Below, one piece after another: positions 33,270-40,041 of a DNA stretch of 49,098 nt. The notes beneath the pieces are model-generated. The model ran no database searches. It had not been told where the DNA came from and saw nothing but the letters and a program-made list of their open reading frames with translations. Each line of letters opens with the position of its first letter. Position 1 is the first letter of the stretch. The stretch spans positions 1-49,098 of the IMG/VR virus record IMGVR_UViG_3300025789_000007. The stretch is one strand, 5' to 3'. This stretch comes from a virus. A program made the position numbers and the translations under genes.

Positions 33270-33475
33270 TGTTTAAAATGATCTGCGCTTTACTCAAAAA
33301 GAAACCTAAACATCCTGACTTCCCTGTCAAAGAAGAAGTCAAAGAAAAGCAGGTTAAAAAACCTACTCTTAAAAAAGCGACTACTCGCAAGCCTTTAGAA
33401 ACTCATTTTGCTCCTGCTAAAAAGAAAGCAGTCAAAAAGGCTAATAAGCGATTAGTCAAACTCTCTGAAAAATGA
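33269..33475 (+). CDS. Lysine-rich small protein, 68 aa
   Basis: Roughly a third of the residues are Lys or Arg (for example KKPKHPDFPVKEEVKEK and APAKKKAVKKANKR). There is no transmembrane segment. It may bind nucleic acid or membrane phosphates. It sits between the putative holin accessory and the holin, overlapping both. Function unknown. Confidence 0.6.
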   Translation: MFKMICALLKKKPKHPDFPVKEEVKEKQVKKPTLKKATTRKPLETHFAPAKKKAVKKANKRLVKLSEK

Positions 33476-33708
33476 AAAAGTTTTTTGTCGACTTGTTGAC
33501 TCAAAATGACAATGAAACCTGGTGCATAGCCAGATTTGGTGTATTTCTGGGAATTATTTCTATAGTTTCCCTAGGTTTTCTCCATACTATCTACAATCAC
33601 AACATTGATTTTTCTGGATTTGGTATGGGTTTAGGCGCAATTCTTGGCGGTGGTGGTGTTTATGTAGGCTCACAAGCTGCCACAATGAAAGATGGAAATG
33701 CAGCCTAA
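33472..33708 (+). CDS. Putative holin, 78 aa
   Basis: Two hydrophobic segments are visible (about 21-41, RFGVFLGIISIVSLGFLHTI, and 48-67, GFGMGLGAILGGGGVYVGSQ) with a short connecting loop, which fits a class II-type holin. It lies directly before Rz and the endolysin. The endolysin has no signal peptide and therefore needs a holin. Confidence 0.65.
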   Translation: MKKFFVDLLTQNDNETWCIARFGVFLGIISIVSLGFLHTIYNHNIDFSGFGMGLGAILGGGGVYVGSQAATMKDGNAA

Positions 33709-34099
33709 TGTTTGGTTCAAAGTTCTCTTTGTTACTTTCGGTCTACTTATTAGCTTTTGTAGTGGGTGTTATGTATATCATCTTAAGCTGGTGGCTTACC
33801 AAGAAAAAGTAGAAGCTGAAGGTAAAGTGCAAGAGCAGCATAATAAAGACCTTATAGTTCAACAACAACTTATTACCAAGCAGGTGTCCAATGATTATGA
33901 GAATAAGCTATCTCGCCTTAAGTCTTATTATGGTGGGATGCACTACCCCAGTAGCAGTAAATTGTCCAGCACCAGCGCAAGTACCCCAGGAGTTGATGGC
34001 ACTCCCACCGACCCACAATTTGTTGAAAAATGCGCTGCAACAACCCAACAACTCGAATCCTTAATTGACTTTGTTAACCAGCAGTCAGGCTTGAAATGA
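33692..34099 (+). CDS. Rz: Rz-like inner-membrane spanin
   Basis: This 135-residue protein has one N-terminal membrane anchor (about 9-29), a periplasmic coiled coil (about 33-72) and a C-terminal CAATTQQLESLIDFVNQQSG like Rz proteins. A nested +1-frame lipoprotein gene (33891-34064) completes the spanin pair. It overlaps the endolysin start by 4 bases. Confidence 0.75.
   Translation: MEMQPNVWFKVLFVTFGLLISFCSGCYVYHLKLVAYQEKVEAEGKVQEQHNKDLIVQQQLITKQVSNDYENKLSRLKSYYGGMHYPSSSKLSSTSASTPGVDGTPTDPQFVEKCAATTQQLESLIDFVNQQSGLK
33891..34064 (+). CDS. Rz1: Rz1-like outer-membrane lipoprotein nested inside Rz
   Basis: A 57-residue frame lies entirely within the Rz gene, in +1 relative to it, as in lambda. 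It begins MIMRISYLALSLIMVGC: a basic start, hydrophobic core and lipobox-like MVGC with the lipidated Cys at 17. The mature part is Pro-rich (VNCPAPAQVPQELMALPPT). AGGTG at 33882-33886 could serve ATG 33891 or the better-spaced ATG 33897. It is too short for a 60-residue ORF cut-off. Confidence 0.78.
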   Translation: MIMRISYLALSLIMVGCTTPVAVNCPAPAQVPQELMALPPTHNLLKNALQQPNNSNP

Positions 34100-34545
34100 C
34101 CAATAATGAAGTCGCTTTACTCAAGACCCTAGGCTTCTCGGAGATTGGCAGGGACTTATTAGCCCATTCTGATGATGGTTACAATGTCCTTTATGGTGGC
34201 ACTCTCTTTCAAAGCTACAAAGACCATCCTAGAAAGCATATTACCGCAGCAGGAATTACCTCTACCGCAGCAGGTAAATATCAAATCCTAGAGAGAAATT
34301 ATGATTTCTACAAGGCTCAATTAAACTTGCCTGACTTCTCCCCTCACTCCCAAGATTGCATCGCCCTGGAGTTGCTTAAAGAAGTCGGAGCAGATCAATT
34401 AATCAATCAGGGACATTTTGAAGAAGCCATCATTAAAGCCAATCGCATCTGGGCATCTTTACCCAATAGTCCCTATAAACAACATACCAATCTCATGGGC
34501 TATTTAAAAGCCTTCTATGAAAATGTAGGTGGAACTCTGGCATGA
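34096..34545 (+). CDS. Endolysin, lambda R-like transglycosylase
   Basis: This 149-residue protein aligns by eye with lambda R along its length: LGFSE (catalytic Glu 16), GYNVLYGGTLFQSYKDHPRK, AGKYQILERNYDFYK, FSPHSQD and IWASLPNSPY. Lambda-type enzymes cut the MurNAc-GlcNAc bond, forming an anhydro product. There is no signal or SAR sequence, so export depends on the holin. ATGA overlaps couple it to Rz and to the zinc-finger gene. Confidence 0.85.
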   Translation: MTNNEVALLKTLGFSEIGRDLLAHSDDGYNVLYGGTLFQSYKDHPRKHITAAGITSTAAGKYQILERNYDFYKAQLNLPDFSPHSQDCIALELLKEVGADQLINQGHFEEAIIKANRIWASLPNSPYKQHTNLMGYLKAFYENVGGTLA

Positions 34546-34748
34546 GTGATATTTTTGACGATGCCAGCGATACCGAACAACTTCATCGAGAAATGGCAAT
34601 CCAGGAAATCAGAAACAAAAAAAGGCATCCCTATACTGGGCATTGCCTTTGTTGTAATGAATTAATTCCAGAAGGAAGATTTTGCTCTGCTGAGTGCAGG
34701 GAAGATTGGGAACTAGAACAAAAAATCAAAAAGATTTCTGGTCGCTAG
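34542..34748 (+). CDS. Small C4 zinc-finger protein (TraR/DksA-type), 68 aa
   Basis: The motif GHCLCCNELIPEGRFCSAEC supplies four zinc Cys ligands in a pattern like TraR/DksA and small phage zinc fingers. The N-terminal half is an acidic helix (FDDASDTEQLHREMAIQE). It could bind RNA polymerase, but this is inference. The TAG stop shares CTAG with the stop of the convergent gene on the other strand. Confidence 0.7.
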   Translation: MSDIFDDASDTEQLHREMAIQEIRNKKRHPYTGHCLCCNELIPEGRFCSAECREDWELEQKIKKISGR

Positions 34749-34903
34749 AATTCCCAAGTCTTTTTAATCTCAATCCTGGTCTCACCATCTTGGACTGAAA
34801 AGTGCCAGATTTCCTCATCCCTTTTGGATAAATCAGCATGACCAGCAAAAGGAATGGGTTCTTTCTCAGCTTCTAGGCGATCTTCGGTGGTAAAGGTTGT
34901 CAC
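34745..34903 (-). CDS. Hypothetical early protein, 52 aa, GTG start
   Basis: A 52-codon frame begins with GTG overlapping the stop of the preceding minus-strand gene (GTGA) and ends at TAG within the CTAG that also ends the zinc-finger gene. The protein (TTFTTEDRLEAEKEPIPFAG, then EEIWHFSVQDGE) looks compact and acidic. It is coupled to its upstream gene. Family unknown. Confidence 0.65.
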   Translation of the reverse strand: MTTFTTEDRLEAEKEPIPFAGHADLSKRDEEIWHFSVQDGETRIEIKKTWEF

Positions 34904-35121
34904 TCCCCACCCCCAAAGTCTCTTTCATCCAGAATATGCTTGGTCAATGCTTCATTCATAAACTCGATGTAATGCTTGATTTCATCAATGTTTTGACCGC
35001 CAACTGTCGCAGCAGTATGACCTAGTGGCTTTCCGATCTCATTGTAGAAAACTTCTCGCATCTCAAAATAAACCTCATCAGGTTCATCGTACATCTTCAT
35101 TAACCGCACATTCCAAGTCAT
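34900..35121 (-). CDS. Hypothetical early protein, 73 aa
   Basis: This gene is preceded by the early leader box TCACGAAAGG (35128-35137 on the minus strand). It encodes an acidic, amphipathic protein (MYDEPDEVYFEMREVF, then DEIKHYIEFMNEALTKHI). Unrecognised. It forms a two-gene unit with the GTG-start gene that follows. Confidence 0.7.
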   Translation of the reverse strand: MTWNVRLMKMYDEPDEVYFEMREVFYNEIGKPLGHTAATVGGQNIDEIKHYIEFMNEALTKHILDERDFGGGE

Positions 35122-35148
35122 ATTTTACCTTTCGTGAAAAATTGTATT

Positions 35149-35316
35149 TTAAGCATAGTCAGCGACTTGCATAATAATATTTTGAACCAGTATGTCTAAT
35201 TCGACTGCGGTGTCATAAAGTTGTTGCTTTCCTACCAAAGCTGGATTGGCATTGAGCATCTCCAGGCGATTGATTAGCTTTCTTGCTTTGGTGATTTGCT
35301 CACTAATATCATTCAT
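35149..35316 (-). CDS. Hypothetical helical protein, 55 aa
   Basis: An ATG with AAGGACAGAG upstream opens a 55-codon frame: SEQITKARKLINRLEMLN, then PALVGKQQLYDTAVELDILV. It reads as two amphipathic helices. Function unknown. Confidence 0.65.
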   Translation of the reverse strand: MNDISEQITKARKLINRLEMLNANPALVGKQQLYDTAVELDILVQNIIMQVADYA

Positions 35317-35337
35317 TTTCTCTGTCCTTAAATTGAA

Positions 35338-35544
35338 TTATTTGATTCTGACTACTCTTGCCTTTTTCAAAGCAAGTTCATACTCGATCCTGGCATTGTC
35401 ATCCAGCTTTCGCAATGGAAGTTCTTGAAAGTACTTAAACTTGGCTTGGTACTCTGGCAACTCTGATGGTCTGACCCATCCATATTGCTTAATCCATCTT
35501 TCTTCGATATTTGTACCTGCTGCTGTCCAGACATATTCATTCAT
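35338..35544 (-). CDS. Hypothetical protein, 68 aa
   Basis: The start overlaps the stop of the upstream gene (ATGA), with GGAGCAATC providing the ribosome site. The protein is Trp/Tyr-rich at the N-terminus (YVWTAAGTNIEERWIKQYGW) and Lys/Arg/Leu-rich at the C-terminus. Unrecognised, and probably co-translated with the possible nuclease gene. Confidence 0.65.
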   Translation of the reverse strand: MNEYVWTAAGTNIEERWIKQYGWVRPSELPEYQAKFKYFQELPLRKLDDNARIEYELALKKARVVRIK

Positions 35545-35987
35545 GATTGCTCCTTGATATTGAGGTTTCTATAAACTACACCATCATCCCATTTCGCATC
35601 AATGGAGTTGTTATATAACTCTATGATCCTATTGGGAAAAACAAAGATCGGAACTGGCTCAGTCTGAAAACAAAAAGCATAGACCAGGGGCGCATCTTCC
35701 GAACTAAAACACTCTACCAATTTAGGCAATAACTCAAATTCCTTTTGCTTTAAATTGGCAGTACCCTTAACACACACTACAAAAGTCTTAGAACCTGCTT
35801 CTACAACATAGTCAGGAAGATTCCTTAATAAAGGATTAATCCTATAGAACTTACTTACAAATCCATTTTGCTCATCAAAGCCCAGGCGATTGAATGTATA
35901 GCCTTGTCTCTCGCAATACATCTCGAATAGATCCTCACCTATGTTGGATTGGATTCGCAGCGCATAGGGCTTTTCATTACCCTTCAT
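35541..35987 (-). CDS. Possible PD-(D/E)XK-like nuclease-fold protein, 148 aa
   Basis: The start is set at 35987, where ATGA overlaps the stop of the small membrane protein gene. An ATG 17 codons upstream would read through that gene. The sequence has GEDLFEMYCERQGY, then NLPDYVVEAGSKTFVVCVKG, which mimics a PD-(D/E)XK core (PD near 58, VxK near 73), but Cys stands where the second acidic residue is expected. It may be inactive or a different fold. Confidence 0.5.
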   Translation of the reverse strand: MKGNEKPYALRIQSNIGEDLFEMYCERQGYTFNRLGFDEQNGFVSKFYRINPLLRNLPDYVVEAGSKTFVVCVKGTANLKQKEFELLPKLVECFSSEDAPLVYAFCFQTEPVPIFVFPNRIIELYNNSIDAKWDDGVVYRNLNIKEQS

Positions 35988-36082
35988 AGGGCAAACATAC
36001 ATCCAAAGAGGATACCCATCGCAATGACTCCTACCCATTCAACCCAGGCTGGAACTTCTAAAGCATCAAAATATTTCAACAT
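35984..36082 (-). CDS. Tiny membrane protein, 32 aa
   Basis: A frame of 32 codons has the ribosome site AAAGGAAATAAAA, a single hydrophobic segment (GVIAMGILFGCMFAL at the C-terminus) and a stop overlapping the next ATG (ATGA). Coupling and ribosome site argue that it is translated. Function unknown. Confidence 0.5.
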   Translation of the reverse strand: MLKYFDALEVPAWVEWVGVIAMGILFGCMFAL

Positions 36083-36094
36083 TTTTATTTCCTT

Positions 36095-36256
36095 TCAAAA
36101 AGGTGCTGGTGCAAAGTTATAAGATTTAATTGGTTTCTTTTTGTTTTTAACAAAAACATAAGACCAACCACTTCTAATACTGACAAGCTGATTTGCTTCT
36201 GCCTTATGACGAACTTTTCGCATTAGCAATCCAGTTTCATCATAGACATAGTACAT
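36095..36256 (-). CDS. Small basic protein, 53 aa
   Basis: This gene is preceded by its own minus-strand promoter (36288-36315) and GCGAAAGGAAG. The protein begins MYYVYDETGLLMRKVRHKAE and ends with a Lys-rich loop (VKNKKKPIKSYNFAPAPF). It looks like a small beta-rich, positively charged protein, possibly nucleic-acid binding. Confidence 0.65.
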   Translation of the reverse strand: MYYVYDETGLLMRKVRHKAEANQLVSIRSGWSYVFVKNKKKPIKSYNFAPAPF

Positions 36257-36287
36257 ATTGACTTCCTTTCGCTAGACTTCAAAAGTA

Positions 36288-36315
36288 GTATTACATAAAT
36301 ATAATACATCTGCAA
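36288..36315 (-). promoter_or_regulatory. Sigma70-like promoter for leftward small genes
   Basis: On the minus strand: -35 TTGCAG (36310-36315), 16-bp spacer, -10 TAATAC (36288-36293). A TGCAAAAAAGCAACA box lies just upstream (36320-36334), matching boxes near other early promoters. Confidence 0.5.
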
Positions 36316-36340
36316 TAGGGTGTTGCTTTTTTGCAGGGGT

Positions 36341-36422
36341 GGAGTCCTTATCCCTCACGAAAGGTCTGGCATTGCACCAGAAGGTAATTTTTGGGTGTAC
36401 CACTCCCAGAAATAAGGACTCC
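36341..36422. ncRNA. Structured element with 11-bp closing helix downstream of ssb
   Basis: GGAGTCCTTAT (36341-36351) is the perfect reverse complement of ATAAGGACTCC (36412-36422). Inside are TCTGG (36365-36369) with CCAGA (36377-36381) and GGTA (36383-36386) with TACC (36398-36401), giving a three-way-junction-like fold. It begins 14 nt after the ssb stop on the minus strand. Read on the plus strand it contains a TCACGAAAGG box with no start codon after it. No U-run follows on either strand, so it is not a normal terminator. The strand transcribed is unknown. Confidence 0.5.
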
Positions 36423-36436
36423 AAGATCATTTTAGC

Positions 36437-36850
36437 TTAAAAAGGTATGTCACTATCTAAATCGGCTAAATTAACACCCTTTTGAGGGCTTTGAGAAGGT
36501 TTTGAATCTTCTGAAGGCTTACCCCCTAACATCTGCATTGTGCTGCCTATGACCTTTGTAGAGTACTTCTCCACTCCAGTATTTTTGTCGGTGTATTTTT
36601 CGGTCTTAAGTTTGCCTTCAACATAGACTGAACTGCCTTTTTTAAGGTAATCACCAGCAATTTCAGCCAGCTTTCCAAAAAAGACTACATTGACCCATTC
36701 GGTTACTTCTTTTTGCTCACCCTGCTTATCCTTGTATTTTTCGGTACAAGCTACAGAAATGTTACAAACTGGGCTGCCATCTGGAAAGCTGCGAAGTTCA
36801 GGGTCTTTACCCAGGTTGCCCACAATGATTACTTTATTTACTGATGCCAT
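36437..36850 (-). CDS. ssb: Single-stranded DNA-binding protein
   Basis: This 137-residue SSB has the N-terminal [16 protein letters not shown], a [20 protein letters not shown] core, an OB-fold of about 105 residues and the acidic C-terminal tip DLDSDIPF, which docks partner proteins. It lies directly downstream of the exonuclease and annealing genes, a typical phage recombination and replication set. Confidence 0.95.
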   Translation of the reverse strand: MASVNKVIIVGNLGKDPELRSFPDGSPVCNISVACTEKYKDKQGEQKEVTEWVNVVFFGKLAEIAGDYLKKGSSVYVEGKLKTEKYTDKNTGVEKYSTKVIGSTMQMLGGKPSEDSKPSQSPQKGVNLADLDSDIPF

Positions 36851-36863
36851 GATTTATCCTTGA

Positions 36864-37484
36864 TTAAATTTGCCGATTTAACATGAGTTCGGTTTCTCTT
36901 TCTACTTCTTCCAAAAACTTCTTTACTTCATCTTCCATGATGCCAATGAACTTGTCATCTCGGAAAACCCTTTTCACAAACAATTGACTTTTCTCAGGCA
37001 TCCTAGGATCGAATGAAATAAAGTCATTCCATTCCCTACCAGTACAAGCAATCTGGGCTTGCATCTGAATAAAATATTTATTGGGTGGCTCACCAGACTT
37101 TAGATATGACCAATGAGTTGCAGAATTGGGACACTTGATTTCACAAAGCCCATTAATATTAACCAGCCCATCAGGACTAGCACCAAAGCCTTTAATGGTG
37201 GAATGATCCACAAAAGGCACTTGCTCCACCAGGACATCATTAAACACCTCATAAGCCATTCTCGCTTTCGGTTCAGTTTCAGTCCCCCATGCCATAGCAG
37301 CATTAGTATAGGACTCCTCGATCTGACCTGTAACCCTCTGGATAGCCAATTCAACTAGGTAATTACCCCTACTTGCAGATACACCAGTTTTAGTCTTAGC
37401 CAGGATGTCAGCCACCCTGGAAGCAGTCACTTTACCTAGGCGAAGCTGATGCCACTCTGGAGTGCCTTGTAATATGTCGGTCAT
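36864..37484 (-). CDS. YqaJ/lambda-exonuclease-type recombination nuclease
   Basis: This 206-residue protein has GTPEWHQLRLGKVTASR (7-23) and the catalytic set D105 in GASPDGL and E115-x-K117 in CEIKCP, matching D119, E129 and K131 of lambda exonuclease, with a supporting Gln in IQMQAQ. It digests one strand of duplex ends 5' to 3'. It overlaps the annealing-protein gene by 4 bases, so the two work as a Red-like pair. Confidence 0.9.
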   Translation of the reverse strand: MTDILQGTPEWHQLRLGKVTASRVADILAKTKTGVSASRGNYLVELAIQRVTGQIEESYTNAAMAWGTETEPKARMAYEVFNDVLVEQVPFVDHSTIKGFGASPDGLVNINGLCEIKCPNSATHWSYLKSGEPPNKYFIQMQAQIACTGREWNDFISFDPRMPEKSQLFVKRVFRDDKFIGIMEDEVKKFLEEVERETELMLNRQI

Positions 37485-38014
37485 GATTGCTCCGCCACTA
37501 ATTCATTCTTGCGAATGTCTTTGACTTGCTCCAATTCTTTTAATGTGCCACAAGCCTTGACTGCTGCAATGTAGCTATTCTTTAACTCATCCATAGTCAA
37601 GGATTTCATAATATTGCTGATATATGGCGCAGTATCAACTGGCTCTTTTGCATCTTCTTGTGGCAAATCCTCTCCCGCATAAATGTATAGTCCAATTCCG
37701 AATAGACTGATACACTTTGTTAATGCTCTTTGCATAGCGGTATTGCAGTCCATAGCATTTGGATTAGGAATAGCTTTATTCTGATTATTGATAACTGGCA
37801 TCTGGCAGGTCATAGATTTGCCAAAAGCATTGACAGTACAAAAGACCATCAAAGTTTCATTAAAGTAAACTGGATCGCCAAAAGTCCAAGTAGCGGATGG
37901 ATCATTTTGTAATAGTTGATCTACAGCCCATGTCCAAGAAAGATAAGTAAAGCGACCTTTCTTTTCGGTGTGCTCATTGACATTGATCTTGCGAAGTTCA
38001 TTAAAAGTTTTCAT
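37481..38014 (-). CDS. Single-strand annealing protein (DUF1071/ERF-like)
   Basis: This 177-residue protein begins KTFNELRKINVNEHTEKKGR, then FTYLSWTWAVDQL and NPNAMDCNTAMQRALTKCIS, the pattern of the DUF1071 group related to Erf/Rad52-like annealing proteins. The neighbouring exonuclease and SSB support the role. The early leader box (CACGAAAGG) precedes the start. Confidence 0.8.
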   Translation of the reverse strand: MKTFNELRKINVNEHTEKKGRFTYLSWTWAVDQLLQNDPSATWTFGDPVYFNETLMVFCTVNAFGKSMTCQMPVINNQNKAIPNPNAMDCNTAMQRALTKCISLFGIGLYIYAGEDLPQEDAKEPVDTAPYISNIMKSLTMDELKNSYIAAVKACGTLKELEQVKDIRKNELVAEQS

Positions 38015-38029
38015 TATTACCTTTCGTGT

Positions 38030-38332
38030 TTAATCTAAATAACCGCTAGACAAATTTGCTTCTGCATGGCTGTTGGCATAGCCTTCCATATATTCATAAG
38101 CCATATCCCACAACTTTCGACCCAAGGCTTCAAAGTTAATATCTACTTGGGGTTTAGAAAGCATTTCCTCGATAATGACTCGATTCTTTTCATTAGCTTC
38201 ATAAATGCCTTCTGCAAAGTTGGAATACTTTTTGATGCTGTATTCATCTTCCATAAGTTCAGCAACTCGATCATTGATTCTATCTGAATCATTGTCATCT
38301 TCTGGTTCATAATAGCGATTGTTGTTATACAT
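38030..38332 (-). CDS. Hypothetical acidic protein, 100 aa
   Basis: The N-terminus is Asn/Asp/Glu-rich (YYEPEDDNDSDRINDRVAE). The C-terminal half is helical (NFEALGRKLWDMAYEYMEGY). It starts after a TCACGAAAGG box and the GC hairpin at 38352-38365. Function unknown; it lies first in the recombination group. Confidence 0.7.
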   Translation of the reverse strand: MYNNNRYYEPEDDNDSDRINDRVAELMEDEYSIKKYSNFAEGIYEANEKNRVIIEEMLSKPQVDINFEALGRKLWDMAYEYMEGYANSHAEANLSSGYLD

Positions 38333-38351
38333 AATTTACCTTTCGTGAAAA

Positions 38352-38365
38352 GCCCCCGAAGGGGC
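38352..38365 (-). terminator. GC hairpin with UUCG loop (minus copy)
   Basis: Read on the minus strand this is the identical 14-mer GCCCC-TTCG-GGGGC found at 516-529. Here it is followed by TTTT and then the CACGAAAGG ribosome site of the next gene. The U-run makes a weak intrinsic terminator plausible. Confidence 0.6.
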
Positions 38366-38370
38366 TATGT

Positions 38371-38676
38371 TTACAAGTCAATGATTAAAGATTTAAAGCT
38401 GATTGAATCTATGAAATTTTCTAAATTGACAGAATAATCGGAAATAATTTCAAGACCATCGTTAAAGAAATTCAATGAAATAAAACCATTGTTGTTATTG
38501 CCATCTAGCTCAAGTTCAACAAAGTCACAGTTAAAAGCATTTTTTAAAATCTTTTCAATACTTTTTGATGGTTTGCAAATAGTTTCACCATCTGCACTCA
38601 CTCCAACTTTATAACTTAAAGCTAAAGCTGTTTCTACAATTCTCTTGGTTACTGCTTTTTCTACAGTTGTAAGCAT
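38371..38676 (-). CDS. Hypothetical early protein, 101 aa
   Basis: This is the first gene of the leftward operon, just after its promoter and CACGAAAGG leader. The protein is mixed alpha/beta (TVEKAVTKRIVETALALSY, FVELELDGNNNNGFISLNFF). It resembles no family I recognise. Confidence 0.7.
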   Translation of the reverse strand: MLTTVEKAVTKRIVETALALSYKVGVSADGETICKPSKSIEKILKNAFNCDFVELELDGNNNNGFISLNFFNDGLEIISDYSVNLENFIDSISFKSLIIDL

Positions 38677-38713
38677 TTTGATTTCCTTTCGTGGGTTATC
38701 GAACTACACAAGT

Positions 38714-38742
38714 AGTATTACACAAAACTATTACACTTGCAA
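38714..38742 (-). promoter_or_regulatory. Sigma70-like promoter for the leftward recombination operon
   Basis: On the minus strand: -35 TTGCAA (38737-38742), 17-bp spacer, -10 AATACT (38714-38719), then GTAGTTCGATAACCCACG, the shared early leader. A TGCAAAAATGCAACA box lies upstream at 38752-38766. Confidence 0.6.
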
Positions 38743-38765
38743 GAAGTTATGTGCAAAAATGCAAC

Positions 38766-39128
38766 ATGACCGAATTAACCCTTATTCTGCCCCTTCCACC
38801 CTCAGTAAATAGCTACTGGGGTTTTGCTGGTTCTAGGCGGTTTTTAACTCTTGCAGCCAGAGAGTTTAAAAAAGAAGTGGCTCATATAGCGAGCCAGCAG
38901 CATATTAATTTTGGGGATAAAAGATTGTCCTTAACAGTAACTTTACATTTTAAAGATCGTAGGAAGTCTGACATTGACAATCGGATCAAGAGTTTACTGG
39001 ATGCTTTAGTGCAAGCTGGATTATTTGATGATGATTCACAAGTTGATGAACTTCATGTCTACAGAGGTGAAATTATTCGACAAGGGAAATCCCTCATAAA
39101 AATTTCTGAGTTAGAAATTAAAAAGTAG
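38766..39128 (+). CDS. rusA: RusA-like Holliday junction resolvase
   Basis: The start is set at 38766, giving 120 residues, the usual RusA length. An upstream in-frame start would read through the minus-strand promoter. N-terminal LPLPPSVNSYWG is typical. Catalytic residues D69, D71 (RKSDIDNRIK), K75 and D90 fit D70, D72, K76 and D91 of E. coli RusA. No ribosome site is visible before this ATG, which overlaps a TGCAACA box, so initiation may be leaderless or weak. Confidence 0.85.
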   Translation: MTELTLILPLPPSVNSYWGFAGSRRFLTLAAREFKKEVAHIASQQHINFGDKRLSLTVTLHFKDRRKSDIDNRIKSLLDALVQAGLFDDDSQVDELHVYRGEIIRQGKSLIKISELEIKK

Positions 39129-39223
39129 TATGATCTTTTCCTTGGGCTAGGTTCGCAACCGAAAAAGCATCTAGTCAATGCTCTGCCCAATCCCTTAATT
39201 TGACTACCTTGGACTGAAGGAAT

Positions 39224-40012
39224 ATGCACTACTACAAATTCAACATATCCGATTGGCATCTGGCAACCAGCCACTTGACTCTTGAGGAAGAAGCTGTCTA
39301 TTTCAAGTTAATTAATTTTTATTACGATTCAGAGCAACCAATCCCTAAAGAAACCCAATCGGTTATCAGAAGGTTACGACTCGTAAACCAAGAGAAAACC
39401 ATTCTCGCAATACTTAAAGAATTCTTCGATTTGAAGAAAGATGGATGGCATCACGAAAGATGCGACATCGAAATTGCAAAGTACCATGAGAAGGCTGAGA
39501 GGAATAAAACTGTGGGTAAATTGGGTGGTAGACCCAAGAAAATCAAGGACTTAGAGCATAACCCAGAAATAACCCAGATGGTTTCCAAAGAAAACCCACA
39601 AATAACCCTAACCACTAACCATAAACCACTAACCACTAACCATAAAAATACTACTCCAACTCCTGAAGGAGTTTCGTCTGATTTATGGAATGATTTTTTG
39701 GTTTATAGGAAAAGACTGAAAGCACCAGTTACAGACAGAATTGTGAATCGCCTAGTAACTGAAGCTGAAAAAGCCAAAATGCCATTGTCAGAAGTCATTG
39801 AGACAATCATGTTTAAGGGTTGGCGATCCTTTGAAGCTGCCTGGGTTACACAAGCACCCCTAAAATCGCAGGAATTGCCCCTAGGGACTGACAAACAAAT
39901 CGAGGAAGCCTACCGCATCGAATGTGGCGGTGATCCAGCCAAGGCTCGATTTAATAGCTATTTCGAGATGAAAAAATTTATTCTGGATGCCAGAGATAAA
40001 AAAAAGAAGTAA
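39224..40012 (+). CDS. DUF1376-type replication initiator-like protein
   Basis: This 262-residue protein has an N-terminal DUF1376 domain (MHYYKFNISDWHLATSHLTL, EEEAVYFKLINFYYDSEQP). A linker with repeated TTNHK units (about 128-143) follows, then a C-terminal helical region with WNDFLVYRKRLKAPVTDR and WRSFEAAWV. DUF1376 proteins sit where phage O-like replication proteins are encoded. The linker DNA contains iteron-like repeats, as in lambda O. Confidence 0.78.
   Translation: MHYYKFNISDWHLATSHLTLEEEAVYFKLINFYYDSEQPIPKETQSVIRRLRLVNQEKTILAILKEFFDLKKDGWHHERCDIEIAKYHEKAERNKTVGKLGGRPKKIKDLEHNPEITQMVSKENPQITLTTNHKPLTTNHKNTTPTPEGVSSDLWNDFLVYRKRLKAPVTDRIVNRLVTEAEKAKMPLSEVIETIMFKGWRSFEAAWVTQAPLKSQELPLGTDKQIEEAYRIECGGDPAKARFNSYFEMKKFILDARDKKKK
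39608..39646 (+). repeat. Iteron-like direct repeats within the replication gene
   Basis: The 18-mer CTAACCACTAACCATAAA occurs exactly twice (39608-39625 and 39629-39646), 21 bp start to start (two helical turns), within the linker of the DUF1376 gene. Related CCACTAACC half-units lie between. In lambda, origin iterons lie inside gene O, so this is a candidate origin. Confidence 0.6.
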
Positions 40013-40041
40013 GATTATTAACCTATTACAAGGAGTAGTTG

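Noticed and set aside
35988-36038. 17-codon N-terminal extension of the possible nuclease gene
   Set aside because: It would overlap the small membrane protein gene; the ATGA junction at 35984-35987 gives a better coupled start.
36341-36422. tRNA gene suggested by paired ends and an AGTGGTA-like loop on the minus strand
   Set aside because: The closing helix is 11 bp, no TTCGA-type T-arm lies next to it, and no 7-nt anticodon loop with a 5-bp stem fits.
36341-36422. Hammerhead ribozyme
   Set aside because: The obligatory CTGATGA core is absent on both strands.
38691-38765. 25-codon N-terminal extension of RusA
   Set aside because: It crosses the leftward promoter and leader, and RusA proteins begin close to the LPLPPSVNSYW motif.
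39129-39223. T-arm-like GGTTCGCAACC in the gap after rusA
   Set aside because: No acceptor, D or anticodon arms could be built around it.
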